DNA of 64,000 bases from JBCCXL01 sp039191605. Lineage in GTDB: Bacteria; Acidobacteriota; Thermoanaerobaculia; Multivoradales; JAHZIX01. Under the pieces are notes generated by a model. That model was given only the letters and a program-made list of their open reading frames with translations. It made no database searches and was not told where the DNA came from. This document shows, one piece after another, positions 1 to 8,313 of the stretch; positions within the stretch are counted from its first letter, which is position 1; each line of letters opens with the position of its first letter. The stretch covers positions 186,001-250,000 of the forward strand of contig JBCCXL010000004.1 of assembly GCA_039191605.1 (NCBI GenBank), written 5' to 3'. The position numbers and the translations under genes are program-made.

Positions 1-141
1 CTCCACCCTCTCCCCGCGGGCCTCTGGAAAGGCCTCGGGGTTCTGGATCGAGATCTCCAGCGAATCAGCGGCAGAATCGGCCCCGAAGGGCCAAATTTGT
101 TGCGGACCTTCGGGCGAGCTAGGCGGAGGTTCGGGGCTCAA
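1..141 (-). CDS. possible 5' end of an unrecognised gene running off the window
   Basis: The minus strand is open from a TTG at 141 to the window edge (47 codons) after an in-frame TAA at about 165. The codons are GC-ending and coding-like, and the peptide includes IWPFGADSAADSLEIS. No Shine-Dalgarno sequence is visible before the TTG and the family is not recognisable, so this is only a candidate. Upstream, the 10-mer GGAGCACTAA occurs twice (about 151-160 and 167-176). Confidence 0.3.
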   Translation of the reverse strand, partial: MSPEPPPSSPEGPQQIWPFGADSAADSLEISIQNPEAFPEARGERVE

Positions 142-456
142 AGTATTCTGGGGAGCACTAATTTAAGGAGCACTAAGGCTCGGTAAGTTCAGAGAACCGG
201 AGGGTCGCGAGAACAGCGCGCGGGCGCTCCGGAGGATACACAGACCTGAAAAGTCTCAGCCCGAGGGAACCAGCGGGCGGTGGTCTGGCCGTGGCCAAGC
301 TCACCTCGTGGTGCCCAGGCCAGGCCCCGGCATTGTCGCCCAAGCGGGAAGTGCAAGCAAGGGTGGTCGAAGATATCCGAGGGGAAGAGTCGGTCTTCGC
401 CGGGTGTCTCCGCCTGGTACCCTTGCCCCATGCCCACCAAGAACAGGGAGCCCCCG

Positions 457-1419
457 ATGGGTGAACCCAGCCTGGACGAGCCCCATCCGGAACAGCATCG
501 TCTGGCAGGCTCCGCCGAAGACCGCGAGCACCGGGAACAGAACCGCCGCTCCTGGAATGTCGCCACCGCCGCCCACAATCGCCACAAGGGGCAGCAGGCG
601 CAATTTCTCGCCGCCGGCGGCTCCACCCTCTTTGCCGAAGAGCGCCAGCTGCTGGGCGATTTGTGCGGGCTGCGGCTGCTGCACCTGCTCTGCAACAGCG
701 GCCAGGACAGCCTGAGCCTGGTGCATCTCGGGGCCGAGGTCACCGGCGTCGACATCAGCGACGAGGCCATCGAGACCGCCCGGCAGCTCAGCCAAGAAAG
801 CGCCCTAGAAGCCACCTTCCTGCGCTCCGACGTTTACGAATTCCTCGAACAGAGCCAGCACGGTGAGGACCGCTGGGACGTGGTCTTTCTTTCCTACGGC
901 GCCCTTCCCTGGCTCTCCGATATCCATTCGTTCTTCGCCCAGGCCGCGCGGCTTCTGCGCCCCGGGGGCCGCCTGGTGGTGATGGAGTTCCACCCCATGC
1001 TCGCGACCCTCAATGACGGCGGGCAGCTCGAATACAGCTACTTCCACCGCGGCGCCGAGCGCTGGGCGGAAGGGGTGGGAGATTACGTCGCCGAATCCGG
1101 AACCGGGCTCGCTCCCCAAGCATTGCGCGGCGAGGGGGAGAGCGAACCCGCCCCGCAGGCTGCCGACCCGTTCGTCAACCCCCACCACTCCTTCGAATTT
1201 CAGTGGAGCGTGGGCGAGGTGGTGAGCGCCGTGCTGGCGGCCCCGCTACGGCTCACCTCCCTCGAGGAATATCCCTTTATCAACGGCTGGAAGGGGCATC
1301 CTGAGCTCGAAACGTCCTCTCCACAGGACGATTCCGGCGAAACCAGAGTCTTTCGCTGGCCCGGAGCTCCGAAGCTCCCGCTGATGTTTTCCTTGACGGC
1401 ACGGCGAAGCACTAGGTGA
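457..1419 (+). CDS. class I SAM-dependent methyltransferase
   Basis: A 320-residue soluble protein with the Rossmann-type SAM-binding fold. Motif I is the segment LLHLLCNSGQDSLSLVHLGA, with the acidic end of strand 2 in VTGVDIS (binding the ribose hydroxyls). A later FLSYGALPWL segment matches motif IV, and LLRPGGRLVVMEF is the usual post-II strand. The substrate cannot be told. The ATG at 457 is preferred because AGGGAG lies six bases upstream; an ATG at 430 in the same frame lacks this. The next gene is on the same strand but 270 bases away, so it is probably monocistronic. Confidence 0.85.
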   Translation: MGEPSLDEPHPEQHRLAGSAEDREHREQNRRSWNVATAAHNRHKGQQAQFLAAGGSTLFAEERQLLGDLCGLRLLHLLCNSGQDSLSLVHLGAEVTGVDISDEAIETARQLSQESALEATFLRSDVYEFLEQSQHGEDRWDVVFLSYGALPWLSDIHSFFAQAARLLRPGGRLVVMEFHPMLATLNDGGQLEYSYFHRGAERWAEGVGDYVAESGTGLAPQALRGEGESEPAPQAADPFVNPHHSFEFQWSVGEVVSAVLAAPLRLTSLEEYPFINGWKGHPELETSSPQDDSGETRVFRWPGAPKLPLMFSLTARRSTR

Positions 1420-1689
1420 CGGGCCGAGGCAGATCTCCGCTGAGGGGAGCCGGCGGCGGCGCTTTCGCCGCCCAGGCAAAGGGATCCTAGATCCCGACTC
1501 CTGGCGCACCTCTACCTCGGCATGTCCCCCAACGAGACTCTTGGCATGCTCTCTGCATTTCAACCCAACGAGGGCCGCAGTCATTCCGAAGCCCGCGGGT
1601 CCATCGGCCGGCCAAACCCTCTCGCTTCCACCCTTTGTTCAGCCCTCATTCAATCTAGACCCTACGACCTCTCCACGGAGGATGTCCCC

Positions 1690-3546
1690 ATGCGCCGTCA
1701 TACCCCCACTTCCTCGCTTCCCCGCTGGCTGACGAGAACCGCCCTCGGGCTGGCCATCACCGCGATGCTGAGCACGACCTTCGCATCCCCGGCAGCGGCG
1801 GACGACGTGCCCATCGGCGAGCTTCGAATTGCGGTCCAGGATCTCTCCACCAAGCAGGAGCTGGGCTTCGTCAACCCTGGCCAGACCCTGCGACTCAAGG
1901 TCGGTGATCGAGTGCGGCTGCGCATGGTGGCGATCCCCACCGCCGCAAACCGCGCCCCCCGCTATCCGAGCACCAGCTTCTCCCTGCTCGCCGGCAAGGC
2001 CCGAGTCAGCCTATCCAACGTGAAGGCCCAGGAGGGCTCCGCGATTCTCCAGGCAGTGCGGGTGGACGACCCCAACAACAACCGCTCCACGACGCTGGTG
2101 GAGTACCGCCTGCTGGAGAGCGTGAACATTCGCAAGGGCTTGCGCACCGGCACCATCACGGTGGTGGTCAGCGATCCCCGAGCGCGCCAGGACGAGGGCG
2201 TGCGAGGCCGCGGGGAGCGCACCTGGAACGATCGCTATGACCGCGATGATCGGTATGAAGTAGATGATCGCTACAACACCAACGATCGCTACAACACCAA
2301 CGATCGCTACAACACCAACGACCGTGACGATCGCTACAGCACCGATGGCCGCTACGGCCGCGACGACCGAGGCAACCGCCGCGGGGTCACCCTCTACGAG
2401 CACCAGGACTTCCGCGGAGACTCGGAATTCTTTGCCTACGACGACGAGAGGCTCAACGACAACCGGATCCGCCAGGATCGAGCCTCCTCTATCCGAGTCG
2501 ACCGCGGCTGCCGCGTGGAGCTCTTCGAGCACCCGGACTACAAGGGCAAAGTCACCGTGTTGGCCATCGACGAGAGCGATCTGCGGCGGACTCGGGTCGG
2601 TAGCGACACCGTCTCCTCCTTGCGTATCGACTGCCGCGGACAGGATGACGACAACGGCAATGATCCCTACGACGATCGCGCCGGCATCGTGCTCTACGAG
2701 CACCAGAACTTCCAGGGCACCGCCGAATTCTTCGCCTACGACGACGAGAGGCTCAACGACAACCGAATCCGTCAGGACCGGGCCTCCTCCGTGCGCGTCG
2801 CCCGAGGATGCGTCGTCGAGCTCTACGAGCATCCCAACTACGAGGGCCGCCGCACCACCCTCGACCGCGACGTCACGGATCTGCGAGGCAGCGGCGTCGG
2901 CAACGACTCCGTCTCCTCCCTCAGGGTGCGCTGCCGCGGCGGCAGCGGCCAGCCCGGCAATGATCCCTACGACGGCCGCGCCGGAATCGTGCTCTACGAG
3001 CATCAGAACTTCCAGGGCACCGCCGAGTTCTTCGCCTACGACGACGAGAGGCTCAACGACAACCGAATCCGTCAGGACCGGGCCTCCTCCGTGCGCGTCG
3101 CCCGAGGATGCGTCGTCGAGCTCTACGAGAATCCCAATTACGAAGGCCGCCGCACCACCCTCGACCGCGACGTCACGGATCTGCGAGGCAGCGGTGTCGG
3201 CAACGACTCCGTCTCCTCCCTGAGAGTGCGCTGCCGCGGCGGCAGCGGCCAGCCCGGCGGCGATCCCTTCGACGGGCGTGCCGGCATCGTGCTCTACGAG
3301 CATCAGAACTTCCAGGGCACCGCGGAGTTCTTCGCCTACGACGACGACCGGCTCAACGACAACCGAATCCGTCAGGATCGAGCCTCCTCGGTGCGGGTGC
3401 ATCCCGGCTGCATCGTCGAGATCTACGAGCATCCCTACTACGAGGGCCGCCGTACTACCTTCGACCGCGACGTCACCAACCTGCGAGGCAGCGGCGTCGG
3501 CAACGACTCCGCTTCCTCCCTCAGGGTGCGCTGCCAGCGCTATTGA
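1690..3546 (+). CDS. secreted protein with four beta/gamma-crystallin-type repeats
   Basis: A 618-residue exported protein. Residues 1-38 form a signal peptide ending ASPAAA. The ATG at 1690 follows GGAG at nine bases. After an N-terminal domain (about 40-175) comes a linker of short Asp-Arg-Tyr/Asn-Thr repeats (about 185-230). Then come four domains of about 85-100 residues, each with an LYEHQ(D/N)F(R/Q)G strand, FFAYDDERLNDNRIRQDRASS(I/V)R, a Cys, a second YEHP.Y(E/K)G strand and VSSLR.(R/D)C. These are paired Greek-key motifs of the beta/gamma-crystallin family, which often bind Ca2+ through D/N-rich loops. The Asp-rich loops seen fit a Ca2+-binding matrix or cell-surface protein. Domains 2 and 3 are nearly identical at DNA level. 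A terminator follows at 3631. Confidence 0.85.
   Translation: MRRHTPTSSLPRWLTRTALGLAITAMLSTTFASPAAADDVPIGELRIAVQDLSTKQELGFVNPGQTLRLKVGDRVRLRMVAIPTAANRAPRYPSTSFSLLAGKARVSLSNVKAQEGSAILQAVRVDDPNNNRSTTLVEYRLLESVNIRKGLRTGTITVVVSDPRARQDEGVRGRGERTWNDRYDRDDRYEVDDRYNTNDRYNTNDRYNTNDRDDRYSTDGRYGRDDRGNRRGVTLYEHQDFRGDSEFFAYDDERLNDNRIRQDRASSIRVDRGCRVELFEHPDYKGKVTVLAIDESDLRRTRVGSDTVSSLRIDCRGQDDDNGNDPYDDRAGIVLYEHQNFQGTAEFFAYDDERLNDNRIRQDRASSVRVARGCVVELYEHPNYEGRRTTLDRDVTDLRGSGVGNDSVSSLRVRCRGGSGQPGNDPYDGRAGIVLYEHQNFQGTAEFFAYDDERLNDNRIRQDRASSVRVARGCVVELYENPNYEGRRTTLDRDVTDLRGSGVGNDSVSSLRVRCRGGSGQPGGDPFDGRAGIVLYEHQNFQGTAEFFAYDDDRLNDNRIRQDRASSVRVHPGCIVEIYEHPYYEGRRTTFDRDVTNLRGSGVGNDSASSLRVRCQRY
2681..3546 (+). repeat. 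300-base tandem repeat inside the crystallin gene
   Basis: Three consecutive units of exactly 300 bases (from about 2681, 2981 and 3281). A more diverged fourth unit lies just upstream from about 2385. Lines 2761-2820 and 3061-3120 are identical base for base, so units 2 and 3 separated recently or are kept alike by gene conversion. Confidence 0.9.
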
Positions 3547-3630
3547 GCTCTGAACAGTGAGAGCCTGAGCAGGTGAGGGCCAAACCGAGCTCCTAAGGAG
3601 CGCTCCAAGATCTCAGCGAGTTTCCTACCA

Positions 3631-3654
3631 GGCGACCTTCGGGTCGCCTTTTCT
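3631..3654 (+). terminator. rho-independent terminator of the crystallin gene
   Basis: GGCGACC - TTCG - GGTCGCC followed by TTTTCTC: a perfect 7-bp GC stem with the very stable UUCG tetraloop and a short U tract. It lies 85 bases after the stop, between two convergent genes, and the U tract faces the plus strand only. Confidence 0.9.
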
Positions 3655-3724
3655 CGTGTCGGGCTGTTTCTAATGGCGATTTGTCATGCCTGCGGCCAGT
3701 GCGCATTCGCCTCGGGCAGCGGGC

Positions 3725-5050
3725 CTATCCATCAGCGGGGCGGCGATCCACTACCCGAACACCGTCGGCCACCGTATCCCCGGGGTGGAGCAAGACCTTC
3801 GCTCCCGCCTCGAGCCCGGAGAGGATCTCGGCGTGGGTCGCCCCCCGATGCCCCAGCTCCACCGTCGTCAGCCGGGCGATCCCCTCTTCTTCTCGGTAGA
3901 CCGACCACTGCCCCTCGTTACGCAACAAACAACCGAGAGGGAGCTGGAGCACGTCGTCTTCGGCCCACACCTCGGTGCGCACCTCGACACGAAATCCGTC
4001 CCCGAGGCCGAGCCAGCGCTCTCGGGGGCTCTCGATGTCGAAGATCACGTTGACCCGCTGCTCCTCCACCCCCAGGGCGGAGATTTTCAAGAAACCCGAG
4101 GGTTCCACTCGACGCACCCTAGCCTCCAGCGCCTCCTCTCCGCCCCAGCGCTCCAGTAGCGCCCGCTGCCCGGGGAGAATGCGCACCGCGTCGGTGGAGA
4201 GGTAGTCCGCCACTACCTCCAGCACGCTGGAATCCCCCACCTCCAGCAGGGCCTCCCCCGCCGGCACGATAGCGGCGCTCTCGCGGAAGCGCTGCAGCAC
4301 TACGCCATCTACCGGCGAGGTGAGCTGTAGCGGCTCGGCCCCGGCGCCGCGGCCTTCGCTCTGCAACAGAGCCGCCCGAGCCACCTCCAGATCGTGCTGC
4401 GCCGCCTGGCGCTGGAAACGAGCCGCCAACACCGCCTCCCGCTGGGTGGCCAGCAGCCGTCGCCCACGATCCAGGTCTTCGGTGGACACTACCCCCTCGC
4501 CGGCGAGGCGCTCTAAGCGCTCGGTCTCGCTCTGCTGGAAAGCCAGATCCTCCTCGGCCCGGGCGAGCTCCGCCCGCGAGCTGCCGAGGCGCGCCTGGGC
4601 TGCCGACAGGCGCCCCTGGGCCTGGGCTCGGCTGCGGGCATCTAGCAAGCCCGGCGCCTGCGGCTCGAAGGTCGCCAGGATCGTCTCCCCGGCCTTCACC
4701 TCATCTCCGGGCTCGAGATCGATCCTCAACACCTGGCCCGCCAGGGGCGCCGAGACGACGAAACGATCCCGCACTCGGGTCTCTCCCTCCTCGGCGAGGA
4801 GCACCGCCAGTGAGCCGCGCTCCGCCACCACCAGGTCCACCGGCTGGCTGCTGGGGCGCAGCAGCACCCCCACCAACAGCAGCACCACCACCAGCGCCGC
4901 GACCCACAGCAGGCGACGACGCCATGCAGGGCCGGTGGCTCCCGCGGCGAGGGCCATCAACAGCGCGACGGGCAGCAGCGGCGCCAGCGGGAGCGAGCTC
5001 GGTGACGTGCCAAGAGAGGACGGTGAGGTTGAGGAAGGCTTGGGGAGCAT
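3725..5050 (-). CDS. HlyD/MacA-type periplasmic adaptor of an ABC exporter
   Basis: A 441-residue membrane fusion protein. A membrane segment at about 45-65 (LLWVAALVVVLLLVGVLL) follows an odd Ser/Pro-rich N-terminus and a first hydrophobic stretch. A biotinyl-lipoyl half (VVSAPLAGQVLRIDLEPGDEVKAGETIL) leads into a coiled-coil hairpin (about 125-220, Ala/Gln/Arg/Glu-rich). The second lipoyl half is LTSPVDGVVLQRFRESAAIVPAGEALLEV, followed by beta-barrel domains. It should bridge the inner-membrane ABC permease to an outer-membrane channel. The ATG at 5050 has GAGGAG seven bases upstream. It is the last gene of an ATPase-permease-adaptor operon, starting 24 bases after the permease stop. No TolC-like gene is in the window. 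Substrate unknown. Confidence 0.9.
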   Translation of the reverse strand: MLPKPSSTSPSSLGTSPSSLPLAPLLPVALLMALAAGATGPAWRRRLLWVAALVVVLLLVGVLLRPSSQPVDLVVAERGSLAVLLAEEGETRVRDRFVVSAPLAGQVLRIDLEPGDEVKAGETILATFEPQAPGLLDARSRAQAQGRLSAAQARLGSSRAELARAEEDLAFQQSETERLERLAGEGVVSTEDLDRGRRLLATQREAVLAARFQRQAAQHDLEVARAALLQSEGRGAGAEPLQLTSPVDGVVLQRFRESAAIVPAGEALLEVGDSSVLEVVADYLSTDAVRILPGQRALLERWGGEEALEARVRRVEPSGFLKISALGVEEQRVNVIFDIESPRERWLGLGDGFRVEVRTEVWAEDDVLQLPLGCLLRNEGQWSVYREEEGIARLTTVELGHRGATHAEILSGLEAGAKVLLHPGDTVADGVRVVDRRPADG

Positions 5051-5074
5051 CAGAAAACTCCTCGACGGCGGGGC

Positions 5075-7441
5075 TCATTCACGGGTCTTGAGCACCGCCA
5101 CCAAATCCAGGCGCCGCACCCGGCGACGCACCGTAAACCCGGAGATCACCGCGGCGGCGATCACGGTGAGCGCCGCCCGCGCGTAGGTTTCCGGAGTGAT
5201 GAGCAGAGGGAGCCGGTAGAGCTCGTTGTTGAAGAATTGCAGCGTCGCGGCGGAGAGACTGCGGCCCAGCAGCAGGCCTAGAGGCAGGGAGACCGCCACC
5301 AGCAGCCCCAGCTCCCCCAGCAGGATGCGGCTGATCTCCGCCCGGGTAAAGCCCATCACCCGCAGGCTCGCCAGCTCGCGGCTGCGTTCGGACAGGGTGA
5401 CCCGGGCGCTGTTGTAGACCACCCCGAAGGCGATGACGCTGGCGAAGAGCAGGTTGAAGGCCATCATCGCCCCCAGATTCTGCTGCACCGTGTCCTGGAA
5501 GCTCTTCAGAATGGCGCTTTTTAGAGTGACGGCAGCGACCAGCGGAGTGTCCTTGAGGCGCTGGAAGACCTCGTTCTCCGACGCCGAATCCACCGCCAGG
5601 GCCGCGGAGCTGAGCACCCGGTCCTCCCCCATCAGGCGATGGAGGGCGCCCAACTCCATGTACGCGTTGACCCCCATGAACTCCCGCACCACCGCGGTGA
5701 CGGGAATCTCGCGGTAGGGGCGCTCCCCTTCCAGTACCTGCACCCCCACGGTGGCTCCGGTGGAGCAGCCGAGGAGAGTCGCCAGCTGCTCCGAGAGCAA
5801 CAGCCCCCCCGCCGGTGGGTCGACGGCCCGGTAGTGCTCGTCGACCACCCGCTGCAGGCTCGCTCCCTGCTGGCGCCCGGTGATCGCTACGTAGCGAGAG
5901 CGCTGGCCGCAGTCCATCCGAGTCGCCACCGCCCGCTGGGGCTCTACCGCCAAGACCCCCGGCACCCGCTGCAGCTCGTAGCGCGCCCGCGGCGACGCCG
6001 GCAGATAGAAGCTCACCAAGAGGTCCTGGCGCTGGGCGGCGCGGAATTGTAGATCCATCACCTTGTCCAGGCTGTCGATGGTGAAGGTGCCGACGACCAT
6101 GATGGCGCTGGCATAGCACAGGCCGATGAGGGTCAGGGTGGAGCGGATCGGGCGGCGCTCGAGGTTGCGCAGCGTCATCCTCAGGGTCGGCGACAGCAGC
6201 CGTCCGAGGCCCGCCCGCTCCAGCAGCGTGGGGCGATAGCTCGCCGGCGCCTCCGGCCGCATCGCCTCCGCCGGCTGCAGCCGCACCGCCGAGGCCACCG
6301 CCGCCGCCGCCCCCAGCAGCGCCGCCAGCGTGGTCACCGCCACGGCTCCCACCGCGACCTGCGAGGGCAGGCCGAAGCTCAATTCCGGGAAGCTGTAGAA
6401 GCGGCCGTAGATCTGGGTGATGCCGGCGCCCAGCCAGGAGCCCAGGGCAATCCCCACCACCGCGCCGAAGGTGGCCACCGCCAGCGCCCATTGAGCGTAA
6501 TGCCAGCCCACCGCCCAGCGGCTATAGCCCAAGGCCTTCAGCGCCGCCACCTGCTGCCGCTGTACCGCCACCATGCGCGACAGCACCACGTTCAGCAGAA
6601 AGGCCGCCACCATCAAGAACACCATCGGCACCGCGCGGCTGGATCCATCCAGCCCGGTGATCTCGTTCTGCACATACCAATTGGAAGTCTGGAGGGCCCG
6701 CGGCAGACTGCCCAAGCCGCCGTAGAGCTCCAGCGCGCCGTCGATGCGCTCCATCACCGCCGGCAGCGAGGCGTCCGCCGCCAGATCGAAGGTCACGTCG
6801 TTGAAGGCCCCCTCCATGTCCACTGCTGTCGCCAGCGCCGAGCGCCCCATCCACAGAATGCCGAAGCGCTTCTCGTCGGGCATGATGGAGGCGCCGTGGA
6901 TGGTGTAGACGTACTCCGGCGACAGACCCCAGCCCACCACCCGCAAGGTCCGTCGGGTGCCGAAGATCACCGCCGTGAGGGAGTCCCCGGGCTCCAGCCC
7001 GTGGGCCAGGGCAAAGGGCTCGTGGACGATCACCTCGTCGCTCTCCCCGGGCTCGATCCACCGCCCCCGCCTCAGAGCCATGTCGTTCAGCCGCGGCCGC
7101 CCCTGCTCCGGCACCGAGACCAGCCGCGCCACCGCCGGCTCGTCGAGGCTCGGCAGGTCCAGCAGCACCTCCTGCACCACGCGGGTCTCGGCGACGCTGA
7201 CGCCGGGGATCTGCTCCAGCTCCGGCTGCAGGCTCAAGGGAGCGCGCTCCAGCTGCACGAAGACGTCGGCGAAGCGGTATTGCCGATAGTAGTTGTCCCG
7301 GGCCTCCTGGAGGGAGTGGAAGGAGGAGCGGGCGAGGACGAAGGTGGCGATCCCCGCCGCCATCACCAGGGCGATGGCCAGGGCCTCACTGCGCTGCTGC
7401 CAGAGGTCCCGCAGCAGCTTGCGAAAGAGAGCGCTCACCAC
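5075..7441 (-). CDS. FtsX-domain ABC transporter permease
   Basis: A 788-residue inner-membrane permease with two FtsX-like halves. One transmembrane helix is near residue 20, followed by a large periplasmic domain (about 45-255). TM groups lie at about 265-390 and 660-775, with a second periplasmic domain (about 450-650) between. This is the 10-TM duplicated layout of MacB/LolE-relatives that export hydrophobic or lipid-like substrates. It starts with GTG at 7441, overlapping the ATPase stop by seven bases (a GTG at 7438 is also possible), so translation is coupled. The downstream HlyD adaptor makes this a tripartite exporter of the DevBCA/MacAB kind. Confidence 0.9.
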   Translation of the reverse strand: MVSALFRKLLRDLWQQRSEALAIALVMAAGIATFVLARSSFHSLQEARDNYYRQYRFADVFVQLERAPLSLQPELEQIPGVSVAETRVVQEVLLDLPSLDEPAVARLVSVPEQGRPRLNDMALRRGRWIEPGESDEVIVHEPFALAHGLEPGDSLTAVIFGTRRTLRVVGWGLSPEYVYTIHGASIMPDEKRFGILWMGRSALATAVDMEGAFNDVTFDLAADASLPAVMERIDGALELYGGLGSLPRALQTSNWYVQNEITGLDGSSRAVPMVFLMVAAFLLNVVLSRMVAVQRQQVAALKALGYSRWAVGWHYAQWALAVATFGAVVGIALGSWLGAGITQIYGRFYSFPELSFGLPSQVAVGAVAVTTLAALLGAAAAVASAVRLQPAEAMRPEAPASYRPTLLERAGLGRLLSPTLRMTLRNLERRPIRSTLTLIGLCYASAIMVVGTFTIDSLDKVMDLQFRAAQRQDLLVSFYLPASPRARYELQRVPGVLAVEPQRAVATRMDCGQRSRYVAITGRQQGASLQRVVDEHYRAVDPPAGGLLLSEQLATLLGCSTGATVGVQVLEGERPYREIPVTAVVREFMGVNAYMELGALHRLMGEDRVLSSAALAVDSASENEVFQRLKDTPLVAAVTLKSAILKSFQDTVQQNLGAMMAFNLLFASVIAFGVVYNSARVTLSERSRELASLRVMGFTRAEISRILLGELGLLVAVSLPLGLLLGRSLSAATLQFFNNELYRLPLLITPETYARAALTVIAAAVISGFTVRRRVRRLDLVAVLKTRE

Positions 7442-8166
7442 GCCAGCTCGTCGGGACCGCGGGGGTTGGCGTTATGGCGCTCGGCGGCGATTCGCCCGTC
7501 CGCCATCTGCACCACCCGATCCGCCATCTCCGAGATCACCGCGTTGTGGGTGATCACCGCAACGGTGGTGTGCAGCTCCCGAGCGACGGCGGCGATGGCC
7601 TCCAGCACCAGCTTGCCGGTGGAGATATCCAGCGCTCCGGTAGGCTCGTCGCAGAGCAGCACATCGGGACGCTTGGCGATCGCCCGGGCGATGGCCACCC
7701 GCTGCTGCTCGCCGCCGGAGAGCTGGGCGGGGAAATGATCCATCCGCGGGCCCAGGCCAACCCGCTCCAGGGCCTCCTCCGGGCTCATCGGAGCCTGGGC
7801 GATTTCCGTTACCAGGGCGACGTTCTCTCGCGCCGTCAGGCTAGGAATCAGGTTGTAGAACTGAAAGATGAAGCCGACATGATCTCGGCGGTAGCGGGTG
7901 CGGCGCCCCTCGTTGGCGGCGGTAAGGTCCTCGCCTCGGTACATCACCGTGCCCGCGGTGGGCACATCCAGTCCACCCAGGATATTCAGCAGGGTCGACT
8001 TGCCGCTGCCGGAAGGCCCCAGCAGCACCAGTAGCTCTCCCTCCCGCAGCTCGAAATCCACCCCCCGCAGCGCCTGGACCTCCACCTCCCCCATCGGATA
8101 CACCTTGGTGACTCCGCGCGCCTCGAAAACCTTTGGAGGGTAGCCCTGGGGGCCGCCAGCGTTCAT
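7435..8166 (-). CDS. ABC transporter ATPase (MacB/LolD type)
   Basis: A 243-residue nucleotide-binding subunit. Walker A is GPSGSGKST, the Q-loop is in FIFQFYNL, the signature is LSGGEQQR, and Walker B with the catalytic Glu is VLLCDEPTGALD. The switch His is in VITHN. This is the LolD/MacB subfamily that powers FtsX-type permeases. The frame stays open far upstream (to 8769), but that part runs opposite to ppx and does not resemble an ATPase. The ATG at 8166 gives the normal family length, though no strong ribosome site is visible there. First gene of the exporter operon, divergent from ppx. Confidence 0.9.
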   Translation of the reverse strand: MNAGGPQGYPPKVFEARGVTKVYPMGEVEVQALRGVDFELREGELLVLLGPSGSGKSTLLNILGGLDVPTAGTVMYRGEDLTAANEGRRTRYRRDHVGFIFQFYNLIPSLTARENVALVTEIAQAPMSPEEALERVGLGPRMDHFPAQLSGGEQQRVAIARAIAKRPDVLLCDEPTGALDISTGKLVLEAIAAVARELHTTVAVITHNAVISEMADRVVQMADGRIAAERHNANPRGPDELAW

Positions 8167-8313
8167 CGACGACCAGCTTATACGACCGCCGCCGGGGCGG
8201 GTACCACTATCGGGGCGCATACCGCGGCCACCTCGGCACCGTGGTAAGGTCCGCCGCGTCACCACCACCCTCCGCCTCGCTTCCTCTCCCACCTCCTCCG
8301 GACCCCCAGCTTC

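Noticed and set aside
189..815. Minus-strand frames over the methyltransferase 5' region
   Set aside because: Ser/Arg-rich or Gly/Gln-rich translations typical of shadow frames. The plus-strand methyltransferase has clear motifs.
2011..3432. Long open frame (473 codons) antisense to the crystallin gene
   Set aside because: It is created by the 300-base repeats and GC-rich codons. The translation is Val/Ala/Gly-rich without any family feature, and the sense strand is convincing.
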